DNA of 64,000 bases from Zoogloea sp. (lineage in GTDB: Bacteria; Pseudomonadota; Gammaproteobacteria; Burkholderiales; Rhodocyclaceae): assembly GCF_023150065.1 (NCBI RefSeq), contig NZ_JAKLLN010000008.1:62001-126000 (forward strand), read 5' to 3'. Of the stretch, positions 55,401 to 63,713 are shown piece by piece (within the stretch, counting starts at the first letter, position 1; the number at the start of each line of letters is the position of its first letter). A program made the position numbers and the translations under genes. The notes under the pieces are model-generated. The model did no database searches, was not told where the DNA came from, and saw nothing but the letters and a program-made list of their open reading frames with translations.

Positions 55401-58400
55401 ACGGTGACACCCACGACACCCGCTTCATTGCCGTCCTGAATGCCATTGGTGTTGCAGTCGGCCCACACCTTGTCGCCGATGGAAGCCTTCTGGTAAAGGC
55501 CCGCATCCCAGGACAGATCCGCTTCGCCGGTGGCCAGCGTGGTCACGACGGTCTTGCCGGTGGTCGGGTCGAAGTCGCTGTCGATGGCGTCGTTGGTGCC
55601 CTGATCCTTGGCGCTCAGGAAGTAGCCGGTGGGGGCCACGATCTGGGCGGAGTAGTCACCCGGGGTCAGGTTGTCGAACAGGTAGTTGCCGTTGGCATCG
55701 GTGGTGGTGGTGGCCACCACGGCACCGGCGCTGTTGAGCAGCTTCACGGTGACGCCGGCAATGCCGCCTTCGCCTGCTTCCTGGATGCCGTTGGCGTTCT
55801 TGTCCAGCCACACCTTGTCGCCGTAGGAGGCGGTGGATTGGGTCAGGCCCGCATCCACGGAGGTGTCGGTTTCGCCGGACTCGAGGTTGATGACGCCGGA
55901 CTTGCCGGTGCTATCCACATCGCTGTCGGTGGTGTCGTTGCCGCCCAGGTCCTTGCCGGTGAAGCTGGTGCCAGCCGGAGCGACGACCTGAACCGAGTAG
56001 TTGCCCGGCACCAGATCCTTGAACAGGTAGTTGCCGTTGGCATCGGTCGTGGCGGTGGAGACCACGTTGCCGGTGCTGTCGAGCAGCTTCACGGTCACGC
56101 CGGAAACACCGGCTTCGCCCGCGTCCTGAACACCGTTCTTGTTGGTGTCCATCCACACCTTGTCACCCAGGGAAGCCTTCTGGTACAGGCCGGCGTCCCA
56201 GGTCAGGTCGGTCTCGCCGGCGCTGAGGGTGGTGTTGATGGTCTTGCCGGTGGTCGGGTCGATGTCGCTGTCGGTGGCGTCGTTACCGCCCTGGTCCTTC
56301 GGGCTGACGAAATAGCCGGCCGGTGCAGCGATCTGCACGGCATAGTCGCCCGGGGCCAGGTTGCTGAACTGGTAGTTGCCGTTGGCGTCGGTGGTGGCGG
56401 AGCCCACCACGGTGCCAGTGCTGTCGAGCAGCTTGACGGCGACACCGGCGATACCGGCCTCACCGGCGTCCTGCACGCCGTTGGCATTCTTGTCCAGCCA
56501 CACCTTGTCGCCGATGGCGGCGGTGCGCTCATCCACGAAATCGTTGCCGGTGCTGGAAGCGCCCGGGGTCAGATTCACCGCGATGCTGTTCGGGTTGCCG
56601 CCATCAACGTCATTGACGTCCAGGTAACCCGGCTTGTTGGTTTCGACGACGGTGTAGTTGCCGGCCGGCACGTTGTTGAACGTGTAGTTGCCGTTGGCAT
56701 CGGTAGTGGTGGTCTGCACCACGGTACCGGTGCTGTCCTTCAGTTGCACAGTCACGCCAGCGATGGGGGTGTCGCCGGTGTTGTTGTTGTCCACATCCTC
56801 GCGCACGGTGCCGGAGATGGAACCGGGGTTGGCCACAATGCCGGCGTCCCAGGTCTTGTCCGATTCGCCCGAATCCAGAACGGTCTGGATGGTCTTGCCG
56901 GTGCTGGTGTCGGCGTCGCTGTCGGTGGCGTCCGAGCCCACGTCCTTCGAGGTGAACACGTAGCCGGTGGGCAGCGTGGCCTTGTCGAACTGCACGCTGT
57001 AGGTGCCCGGCTTCAGGTTGGTGAAGAGGTAGTTGCCGCTGGTGTCGGTGGTCTGGGTGGTGACCACGTTACCGGCTGCATCCAGCAGCGAAACCTTCAC
57101 GCCCTGCACGCCGGCTTCGCCTGCGTCCTGCACGCCGTTCTTGTTGGTGTCGTACCAGACCTTGTCGCCCAGCTCGGCCAGCTTGTACAGGCCCGCATCC
57201 ACGTTCGGGTTGTTCTGGCCCGACTGCAGGGTCACCGGAGCGGTCACGCCAGCAGCATTGATGTCGCTGTCGGTGGCTTCGTTGCCGCCCAGGTCCTGGC
57301 CGGTGATCTCGTAGCCCGCCGGCTTCACCACGGCAACCGTGTAGGTGCCCGGGGTGACGCTGAAGCTGTAGTTGCCGTTGGCGTCGGTGGTGGTGGTGCT
57401 GACCACGTTGCCGGCGGTGTCCTTGAGCTGAACGGTGACGTTGGCGATACCGGCTTCGCCGGCATCCTGAACGCCGTTGGCGTTCTTGTCTTCCCACACG
57501 CGGTCGCCCAGGGTGGCCGGACGCTCATCGACGAACACGTTGCCGGTGCTCGAGGAGCCCGGGGTCACGGTCACGGCGATGGTGTTGGGGTTGCCGCCGT
57601 CGCTGTCGCCCACGTCGGTGTAGCCCGGCTTGTTGGTTTCGACAACGGTGTAGTTGCCCGGGGGCACGTTGTTGAAGGTGTAGTTGCCGTTGGCGTCGGT
57701 GGTGGTGGTTTGAACCACGTTGCCCGCCGGGTCCTTCAGCTCGACGGTCACGCCCGGGATCGGGGTGTCGCCCACGTTGTCGTTGTTGTTGTCTTCCAGC
57801 ACGGAGCCGGAGACCACGCCCGGCAGGCGCTCATCGACGAAGTCGTTGCCGGTGCTGTTGCCACCTGCCGGCAGAGTCACGGAGATCACGTTGGGATCGC
57901 CGCCATCCACGTCGCCCACATCCGAGAAGCCCGGCTTGTTGGTTTCGACGACGGTGTAATTGCCGGCCGGCACGTTGTTGAACGTGTAGTTGCCGTTGGC
58001 GTCGGTGGTGGTGGTCTGCACCACGTTGCCCGCCGGGTCCTTCAGCTGCACGGTCACGCCGGCGATGGGGCTGTCGCCGGTGTTGTCGTTGTCCTGATCT
58101 TCCGACACGTTACCGGAAATGGTGCCCGGATTCGCGACGATGCCGGCATCCCAGCTCAGGTCGGACTCGCCGGAGACGAGCACGGTCTGGATGGTGGTGC
58201 CATCCTGCGGATTGACGTCGGAGTCGGCGGAGTCGGCGCCCGCATCACGGGTGGTGAAGCGGTAGCCGGCGGGCAGCGTGGCCGGGTCGAAGGCGATGCT
58301 GTAAACACCGGGCTTGAGGCCGGAGAACAGGTAGTTGCCGTTGGCGTCGGTGGTGATCGGGCCTTCAACGGCGTTGCCGTTGGCGTCGAGCAGGCGGACC

Positions 58401-59506
58401 TGGACGCCCTGGACGCCGGCTTCGCCGGCATCCTGCAGGCCATTGCCATTCACGTCGAGCCACACGCGGTTGCCGATTTCGGCGGTGCGGAACAGGCCGG
58501 CATCGACGGTGTTGTTGATGTCGCCCGCGCCAACGGTGACGAGGTGGCTGAGACCGGTGCCGTCGATGTCGCTATCGATGCCGTCATTGGCGCCCACGTC
58601 CCGCTCGGTGGCGGCATAGCCGTTGGGGGCCACGACGGTGACGAAGTAGCTGCCCGGATTGACGGTGAAGCTGTACTTGCCGGCGCTGTCGGTGGTGGTG
58701 GTCTGCACCAGGTTGCCCTGGGGGTCACGCAGTTGAACGGTCACGCCGCCGATACCGGCTTCGCCGGCGTCCTGCAGGCCATTGCCGTTCACGTCTTCCC
58801 ACACGGTGTCGCCGATGACCGCCTTGGCGGGGACGGGCACGTTGAAGGTGAAGGTATTGGGGGTCAGGTCCAGGTCGTTGCCGCCGCAGCCGTCAGTGCC
58901 GCCGGTGTCACGCACCTGGAAGGTGAAGCCGATGGCGCCACCCGCATCGCTGGGAGCCAGGTAGGTCAGGCTGCCGGCAGCCACGTCAGCGGCCAGGACT
59001 TCCTGGCCGGCGGTGACGGCGACGCCGTTGAGCAGCAGAGTGCCGGCGCTCGGCAGGCTGGTGATGACCACGGACTTGAAGGCGTCGCCTTCGACCGCAT
59101 CGGTAAAGCCGAAGTCGGCCAGACCCAGCACGTACACATCGCCGCTGGCGACGTTGGCGGAGTCGTCGGCGCCGGAGGGCGCGTCATTCACGGGGGTGAC
59201 ATCGATGGTGATGTCGAGGATGAAGCTGTTGCCGGTGCTGTCGGTGCCGAGAACGCGAACCTTCAGCTCGCCGTTGAAGTTCGGGAGCAGGGAAGCATCG
59301 ACAGTGAAGGTGTCCTTGTCCACCGCCGTGAAGTAGCCGGAGGTGGTTTCGACGTACTTGGTGCCGTCGTAAACGTAGAGTTTGATGCGAGCCGGATCAA
59401 CAGCGGAGTAGTTGGGATCCGCCTGCTTGAGCAGATCGAACAGCTCGAAATTCTTGCTGGTGTCTTCGCAAAGGGAAACGCTGGTTGAGTACCGCGAAGT
59501 TGCCAT
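52442..59506 (-). CDS. Giant SdrD-B repeat protein, likely type I secreted adhesin
   Basis: 2354 residues with no N-terminal signal peptide. Residues 1-228 hold cadherin-like/Ig-like segments (SFILDITIDVTPVNDAP). Residues about 229-2114 carry 15 Ig-like SdrD-B modules with calcium-binding motifs (GDKVWLDKNANGVQDAGEAG), interrupted by a ~190-residue unrelated insert. The C-terminal part (2115-2354) has acidic calcium-loop motifs (IVLDLDGNG, AIDINHDGKIS, FDSNGDGYVDAKDA, WQDLNGNHQTDEGEL) as in FrpC-like and other type I exoproteins. A divergent type I secretion operon starts 728 bp away, so secretion through it is inferred. Adhesion or biofilm binding is likely. No LapG-type double-alanine cleavage site is seen. 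Confidence 0.85.
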   Translation of the reverse strand: MATSRYSTSVSLCEDTSKNFELFDLLKQADPNYSAVDPARIKLYVYDGTKYVETTSGYFTAVDKDTFTVDASLLPNFNGELKVRVLGTDSTGNSFILDITIDVTPVNDAPSGADDSANVASGDVYVLGLADFGFTDAVEGDAFKSVVITSLPSAGTLLLNGVAVTAGQEVLAADVAAGSLTYLAPSDAGGAIGFTFQVRDTGGTDGCGGNDLDLTPNTFTFNVPVPAKAVIGDTVWEDVNGNGLQDAGEAGIGGVTVQLRDPQGNLVQTTTTDSAGKYSFTVNPGSYFVTVVAPNGYAATERDVGANDGIDSDIDGTGLSHLVTVGAGDINNTVDAGLFRTAEIGNRVWLDVNGNGLQDAGEAGVQGVQVRLLDANGNAVEGPITTDANGNYLFSGLKPGVYSIAFDPATLPAGYRFTTRDAGADSADSDVNPQDGTTIQTVLVSGESDLSWDAGIVANPGTISGNVSEDQDNDNTGDSPIAGVTVQLKDPAGNVVQTTTTDANGNYTFNNVPAGNYTVVETNKPGFSDVGDVDGGDPNVISVTLPAGGNSTGNDFVDERLPGVVSGSVLEDNNNDNVGDTPIPGVTVELKDPAGNVVQTTTTDANGNYTFNNVPPGNYTVVETNKPGYTDVGDSDGGNPNTIAVTVTPGSSSTGNVFVDERPATLGDRVWEDKNANGVQDAGEAGIANVTVQLKDTAGNVVSTTTTDANGNYSFSVTPGTYTVAVVKPAGYEITGQDLGGNEATDSDINAAGVTAPVTLQSGQNNPNVDAGLYKLAELGDKVWYDTNKNGVQDAGEAGVQGVKVSLLDAAGNVVTTQTTDTSGNYLFTNLKPGTYSVQFDKATLPTGYVFTSKDVGSDATDSDADTSTGKTIQTVLDSGESDKTWDAGIVANPGSISGTVREDVDNNNTGDTPIAGVTVQLKDSTGTVVQTTTTDANGNYTFNNVPAGNYTVVETNKPGYLDVNDVDGGNPNSIAVNLTPGASSTGNDFVDERTAAIGDKVWLDKNANGVQDAGEAGIAGVAVKLLDSTGTVVGSATTDANGNYQFSNLAPGDYAVQIAAPAGYFVSPKDQGGNDATDSDIDPTTGKTINTTLSAGETDLTWDAGLYQKASLGDKVWMDTNKNGVQDAGEAGVSGVTVKLLDSTGNVVSTATTDANGNYLFKDLVPGNYSVQVVAPAGTSFTGKDLGGNDTTDSDVDSTGKSGVINLESGETDTSVDAGLTQSTASYGDKVWLDKNANGIQEAGEGGIAGVTVKLLNSAGAVVATTTTDANGNYLFDNLTPGDYSAQIVAPTGYFLSAKDQGTNDAIDSDFDPTTGKTVVTTLATGEADLSWDAGLYQKASIGDKVWADCNTNGIQDGNEAGVVGVTVKLLNSAGTVVATTMTDANGNYLFKDLVPGSYSVQVVAPTGYTITAKDQGTNDAVDSDADQATGKTVTTVLESGENDLTWDAGLAAKVVTATFDFNGNMATDGTDGNVLCFTNNGINVNASAFSRDKTTGAWAKAYLGAYGGGLGVTDSSEGSGSGNTHTVDNNGTRDNYVLFEFNQAVVVDKAYLGYVVGDSDAKVWIGTVNGAFDSHITLSDAVLSSMGFTEVNATTLTSARWADLNANGFVGNVLIVAAAPGETNDYFKIQNLVVNTPSAFCATDVSIGDKVWEDTNANGRQDAGEAGIAGVTVKLLNSAGTVLTTTTTDASGNYLFSGLPAGSYKVQVVTPTGYVITTKDATVATDATDSDIDASGISGLYTLTGGSNNLTVDAGFYKARASLGDKVWCDADKDGIQDAGEVGASGVTVKLLDASGTVVATTTTDTNGNYKFSNLNPGDYSVQVVAPTGYAFSAKDQGTNDGADSDVDTVTGKSGVVTLAAGENNVSLDAGIYFKPTTGSIGDRVWEDMNYNGIQDAGEAGIKGVTVKLLNSAGTVVATTTTDASGNYLFSNLNAGNYKVQVVAPTGYYYTKQDQAGWNGTDSAVNSSGYTGTVALAAGESQLKLDAGLYRKASIGDKVWEDKNHNDIQDSTEPGICNVKVLLQNSVGTTIATTYTDVNGNYKFTNLDPGTYRIVFDKSATTYLGVDMSKWYWAAKDVGTDDTKDADAYSTTDVAYTNYTTLVSGEADMTWDAAITPIVLDLDGNGIQTIARENSGGTFDLLGTGKGIGSGWISAGDAFLAIDINHDGKISSVAELFGGYSKGDGFAKLENFDSNGDGYVDAKDAAFGDLRVWQDLNGNHQTDEGELRSLAEAGVASLKVAFTELPAIDEQGNLHLERSSATLADGRSIDMTDVYFNVSVADAEAAGIKLPSLSALLGDDTSLDAALGSTVITVEVTATAATVTNCVSDGAVTALSQLANLYDEQQLALIAA
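53166..58822 (-). repeat. Array of 15 SdrD-B-like modules inside the giant gene
   Basis: Twelve modules start with the pattern GDxVWxDxNxNGxQDAGEAG; three (third, fourth and seventh in protein order) start with SGxVxEDxxNxNxGDxPIxGVTV. Modules share long stretches (TTTTDANGNYTFNNVP in all three of the second type) at protein and DNA level, so the DNA forms imperfect direct repeats of roughly 300-400 bp. Such arrays can gain or lose units by recombination. Confidence 0.85.
54575..55150 (-). other. Non-repeat insert domain in the giant protein
   Basis: About 190 residues between the eleventh and twelfth modules (starts AKVVTATFDFNGNMATDG). The pattern GGLGVTDSSEGSGSGNTHTVDN followed by YVLFEFNQAVVVDKAYLGYV resembles a beta-sandwich found in many PEP-CTERM proteins. 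Its function is unknown. Confidence 0.6.
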
Positions 59507-60234
59507 GAACGACCTCCATCTTTTTGCGTGTTATGTCGCCTGCCCTTCGAGAAAGGGAGACGAAGAAAGAAAAACGGAGATCCAACTGCAATTTGCGGGC
59601 CACCAAGACATCAACAACTGTCAAAAACGAGAATTTCAAAGCCCCTCAACAACTTAATGGGATCTGCAGGGTTTTTGACGTGTGTGAAAAAGCACAAACC
59701 ATTATTCGCTGTAAAAAAATCCGACACTCCGGATTGAATAAAAGCATTGCGGAGCGATAAACGGATCACTTCCCGCGCCATTCAAACGGGTTTAAAAATC
59801 GCGCTTACTAGTTGTTTTATTTATGTTTTTCAAAAAACAAGAAACACCCCCCTCCCCCCCATGCAGGGTCTTGCCCCCTACTTTTTCGCCTTCCAAAAAC
59901 CCGCGAAATTCTCCGACAGGCAATAAGCCACACTCCCGGGAGACGAATTGACACTTTTTTGCAAAATAAGAAAAACAAATGCACACACGAAAATTCGGGG
60001 CTCGTAAACAGAAAAAAGACATCTTATTTGTTAAAAACGCTTAAATAGCCGCCAAGATCATCGTCACCCGGAAACGAAAAATGTGACCAAGTACGCAAGC
60101 AGCATCAAGGAGGCAAAAACCCCGTGACTTTTTAACATTTGGCATTTGGGGTCCTGTGGCACCATCGGCGTCCTGATTCATGCGGACACCGATTTCCGGT
60201 CTCTGCGCAGCACGACTAACCGAGCTTTCTGCCC
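59507..60234. promoter_or_regulatory. AT-rich intergenic region between the giant gene and its secretion operon
   Basis: 728 bp with no credible gene; small open frames here lack ribosome binding sites or family features. Most of it (59507 to about 60060) is clearly AT-richer than the flanks, with A- and T-runs. It contains a C6-T-C7 tract (59847-59860). A TTGACA at 59948-59953 has no good -10. GGAGGT lies 5 nt before the giant gene's ATG on the minus strand. Divergent promoters must lie here, but I could not assign them. Confidence 0.7.
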
Positions 60235-62379
60235 ATGCGCGAAACACCCTCATCCACCCCTGGCGAGGCGCCGGTCGACGGGATCATCGATCAGTTGATG
60301 TTCCTGGCGCACTTCTTCGGCAAGCGTGCCGATCCCTCCCAGCTGCTGGCAGACACCCCCGTGGTCGATGGCCACATCAGCGAGGCGCACATCCGCGAAT
60401 GCGCTCAGCGCGGCGGCCTGTCCCTCAGCCGCAGTGTCAAGACGCCGGAGGCCTTCCGGCCGTCCGAGCTGCCGGCGCTGATCATCGTCGAGGGGGGCGA
60501 TCCGCTGGTGGTGCTGAACCGCAAGGGTGACGACTTCGAGTGCGTGCAGCCGGGCATCCGTGGCAGCGTGTCCCTCAGCGCCGCGACCATCGCGGCCGAC
60601 TACCCGGGCATCACCTACTTCGTGCGGCCGCTGGTGTTCTTCGACACCCGCAGCCTGCTCTACCATCTGCCGCGCCCGCGGCGCTGGTTCTGGGACACCC
60701 TGCTGGCCAACCGCGGCATCTACGGCTGGGCCCTGCTGGCCACCGTGCTGACCAACGTCTTCGCCGCGGTGATCCCCTTCTACACCATGTCGGTGTATGA
60801 CCGCGTGGTACCCAACAACGCCCTCGACAGCCTGTGGGTGCTGACCGGCGCCGTTGCAGTGGTGGTGCTCTTCGATCTGGTCATCAAGATGCTGCGCAGC
60901 TACCTCCTTGAGGCGGCGGCGCGCAAGGCCGACGTGGCCATGTCGTCCCACGTGTTCGCCCATGCCCTGCGCCTGCGGGCGGCCAACCGGCCGGCCTCCG
61001 GCGGAGTGCTGGCGAACATCGTGCGGGACTTCGAATCGGTTCGCGAATTCGTCACCTCATCCACCCTGACCGCCCTGGGCGACGTGCCCTTCATGCTGTT
61101 CTTCCTGGTGCTGATCGGACTGGTCGGACACTGGCTGGTGATGATCCCGCTGGTGATGATCCCCCTGACCATCGCCTCGTCGCTGTTGATCCGGCGCCCC
61201 CTGATCCGGGTGCTCGGCGCCAACATGCAGGAGTCCGCCCAGCGCACCGCCCACCTGTTCGAGACCATGAACGGCGTGGACACCATCAAGGTTCTCGGTG
61301 CCGAGGCCTGGGCCCGCCGCCAGTGGGAGATGCTCACCGTCAAGATCTCCGAGAACTCGGTGAAGATGCGGGAGTGGACCTCCTTCGGGACTTACGTCTC
61401 CATGCTGGTGACCAACCTCACCACCATCCTGATCGTGATGTTCGGCGCCCTGCTGATCTCCGCCGGCGAGCTGACCATGGGGCAGCTGATCGCCGTGTCG
61501 ATGCTGACCGCCCGGGCCATCACCCCGGCCACCCAGATCGCCGCCCTGATCGTGCGCTACGAACAGACCCGCCAGGCCCTCGACGCCCTCGACAAGATCA
61601 TGGAGTCGCCCACCGACGAGACCGCCGACAGCCTGCACCTGCCGCGCATGCAGGGGCGCATCGACTTCCGCGACGTGCACTTCGCCTACCCGGACTGCCC
61701 GCCCGTGCTGAAGGGGCTCAACCTGAGCATCCGCCCGGGCGAGCGTGTCGGCTTCATCGGCCGCATCGGTTCCGGCAAGAGCACCCTGTTCAAGCTGCTC
61801 CTCAACCTTTACGGCCCCGGCCAGGGCAACGTGCTGGTGGACGGCATGTCGGTGAACCAGCTCGAACCCCAGAGCCTGCGCCGGCAGGTGGGCTACGTGC
61901 CCCAGGACGTGGTGCTCTTCCACGGCGACATCCGCGAGAACATCCTGCTCGGCAACAGCCAGGCCGGTGACGCCGAGATCCTCGAAGCCCTGCGCCTGTC
62001 CTGCCTCGACGAGACCCTGACCCAGATGCCCCACGGCCTGGGCACCCAGGTGGGCGAGCGCGGCGACCGCCTCTCCGGCGGCCAGCGCCAGGCTGTCTCC
62101 ATCGCCCGGGCCCTGGTGCAGCAGCCCCGCATGCTGCTCCTCGACGAGCCCTCCAGCATGATGGACCCGGCCACCGAATCCCGACTCATCGAAAACCTGC
62201 GCAGCATCAAGGGCGTGACCCTGCTGCTGGTCACCCACCGCATGGCCATGCTGCCGCTGGTGGACCGGCTGGTCGTGGTCGACCAGGGCCGGGTGGTCCT
62301 CGACGGCCCGCGCGCCGAGGTACTGCGCAAGCTGCAGGGCGGCCCCGCCCAGGCCGCACCGAAGGAATACGCCGCATGA
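60235..62379 (+). CDS. Type I secretion ABC transporter (LapB/HlyB-like)
   Basis: 714 residues. Residues 1-150 are a C39-peptidase-like domain without the catalytic Cys, typical of RTX/adhesin exporters. The membrane domain spans about 160-460. The ATPase has Walker A GRIGSGKST (about 510-518), signature LSGGQRQ (about 613), Walker B MLLLDEP (about 633) and the His switch (VTHRMAML). It exports unfolded protein using ATP. It overlaps the adaptor gene by 4 bp. The ATG at 60235 has a weak ribosome binding site. Confidence 0.93.
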   Translation: MRETPSSTPGEAPVDGIIDQLMFLAHFFGKRADPSQLLADTPVVDGHISEAHIRECAQRGGLSLSRSVKTPEAFRPSELPALIIVEGGDPLVVLNRKGDDFECVQPGIRGSVSLSAATIAADYPGITYFVRPLVFFDTRSLLYHLPRPRRWFWDTLLANRGIYGWALLATVLTNVFAAVIPFYTMSVYDRVVPNNALDSLWVLTGAVAVVVLFDLVIKMLRSYLLEAAARKADVAMSSHVFAHALRLRAANRPASGGVLANIVRDFESVREFVTSSTLTALGDVPFMLFFLVLIGLVGHWLVMIPLVMIPLTIASSLLIRRPLIRVLGANMQESAQRTAHLFETMNGVDTIKVLGAEAWARRQWEMLTVKISENSVKMREWTSFGTYVSMLVTNLTTILIVMFGALLISAGELTMGQLIAVSMLTARAITPATQIAALIVRYEQTRQALDALDKIMESPTDETADSLHLPRMQGRIDFRDVHFAYPDCPPVLKGLNLSIRPGERVGFIGRIGSGKSTLFKLLLNLYGPGQGNVLVDGMSVNQLEPQSLRRQVGYVPQDVVLFHGDIRENILLGNSQAGDAEILEALRLSCLDETLTQMPHGLGTQVGERGDRLSGGQRQAVSIARALVQQPRMLLLDEPSSMMDPATESRLIENLRSIKGVTLLLVTHRMAMLPLVDRLVVVDQGRVVLDGPRAEVLRKLQGGPAQAAPKEYAA

Positions 62380-63713
62380 AAACCAACGCGCCCACCGCCA
62401 CTCCACGCATCGACAGCGAGCCCGTCAGCCATCACCCCGACTTCGACCGGGGTCCGCGCCGGGCCATCCTGATCCTGCTGGGTGTCACGGCCCTGTTCTT
62501 CGTGCTGCTGTTTGCCTGGATGAGCCTGGCCCGGCTCGACATTTCGGTGAATGCCGTCGGTTCCGTCGTACCCTCGAGCCGGCTGCAGCAGATCCAGAGC
62601 ATGGAAGGCGGCATCCTGCAGGCCCTCAACGCCCGTGAAGGTTCGGTGGTGAAGAAGGGCGACGTCCTCGCCGTGGTCCAGAACCTCCAGTTCGCGGCCG
62701 ACCTGGGCGAGTCCCAGCAGAGCCTGTGGGGCGCCCGGGCCGCCCTGGTGCGCCTGGATGCGGAAGCCCGCAACATCACCCCGAGCTTCCCGCCGGATCT
62801 CGAACAGAGCGCCCCCGACCTGGTGCGCGAACAACGCACCCTGTGGCAGAGCCGCCGTCAGGAGCGCGAGAACACCCTCGAAACCCTGTCCCGCCAGATC
62901 AGCCAACGCCAGCAGGAGTTGGCCGAAGCCAAGGCCCGCCACCAGGCCCTGCAGGAAGCCATCGGCCCGGCCCGGGAAGCTCTGGCCATTGAGGAAAAAC
63001 TCGCCGGTGCCGGTGCCGGTGCCCGCGCCGACCTGCTTGCCGCCCAGCAGCGCTACACCAGCCAGAAGGGTGAACTGGAGACTACCCGCATCGCCATCGG
63101 CCGCATCCAGGCCGCCGTGGCCGAAGCCCAGGCCCGCCTGTCGGAAACCCGCTCGCGCTTCCTCACCGAGACCAGCAAGGAGAAGAACGAGATCGAACTG
63201 CGCGCCGCCACCCTGGGCGAGCAGCTCACCGGCCGCAGCGACAAGGTGGCCCGCCGCGAGCTGCGTGCGCCCCTCGACGGCGTGGTGAACCGCCTCCTCA
63301 TCCCCACCATCGGTGGCGTGGTGAAGGCCGGCGAGACCATCATGGAAGTGGTGCCGGCCGAAGAGCGCCTGCTGGTGGCAGCCCGGGTCAAGCCTTCGGA
63401 CATCGCCTTCATCAAGCCCGGCCAGGAAGCCAAAATCCGCATCAGCGCCTATGACTCCTCCATCTTCGGCACCCTCGCCGGCCAGGTGGTACGGGTGGGC
63501 GCCGACGCCGTGGTGGATGCCGAGCGCAAGGACACCTTCTTCGAGGTCTTCCTGGAAACCCAGAAAAACTTCCTCGGCGAGCGCTCCGAGCGCCTCACCA
63601 TCTCCCCGGGCATGGCCGCCGACGCCAGCATCCAGACCGGCAAGCGCACGATGATGGAATACATGCTAAAACCCATCGTCAAGACCTTCGACAAATCCCT
63701 GCGCGAACGCTGA
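62376..63713 (+). CDS. Type I secretion adaptor (HlyD family)
   Basis: 445 residues. A single membrane helix near 28-50 (AILILLGVTALFFVLLFAWM) anchors it. A long coiled coil follows (about 140-275: QERENTLETLSRQISQRQQEL). The C-terminal beta domain (RAPLDGVVNRLLIPTIGGVV) matches HlyD/LapC. It links the ABC transporter to the outer-membrane channel. Stop and next start overlap by one base. Confidence 0.93.
   Translation: MKTNAPTATPRIDSEPVSHHPDFDRGPRRAILILLGVTALFFVLLFAWMSLARLDISVNAVGSVVPSSRLQQIQSMEGGILQALNAREGSVVKKGDVLAVVQNLQFAADLGESQQSLWGARAALVRLDAEARNITPSFPPDLEQSAPDLVREQRTLWQSRRQERENTLETLSRQISQRQQELAEAKARHQALQEAIGPAREALAIEEKLAGAGAGARADLLAAQQRYTSQKGELETTRIAIGRIQAAVAEAQARLSETRSRFLTETSKEKNEIELRAATLGEQLTGRSDKVARRELRAPLDGVVNRLLIPTIGGVVKAGETIMEVVPAEERLLVAARVKPSDIAFIKPGQEAKIRISAYDSSIFGTLAGQVVRVGADAVVDAERKDTFFEVFLETQKNFLGERSERLTISPGMAADASIQTGKRTMMEYMLKPIVKTFDKSLRER

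Noticed and set aside
53166..58822. CRISPR-like or tandem DNA repeat array
   Set aside because: Repeats are in frame, 300-400 bp long and encode Ig-like modules; there are no short repeats with unique spacers.
52463..59488. Open frame of 2341 codons on the plus strand opposite the giant gene
   Set aside because: It mirrors the repeats of the true gene, is Gly/Val/His-rich without domains, and arises from GC-rich codon use. The minus-strand frame has clear module motifs.
59412..60048. Small open frames in the AT-rich intergenic region
   Set aside because: No ribosome binding sites in place and no conserved composition; AT-rich sequence with chance frames.
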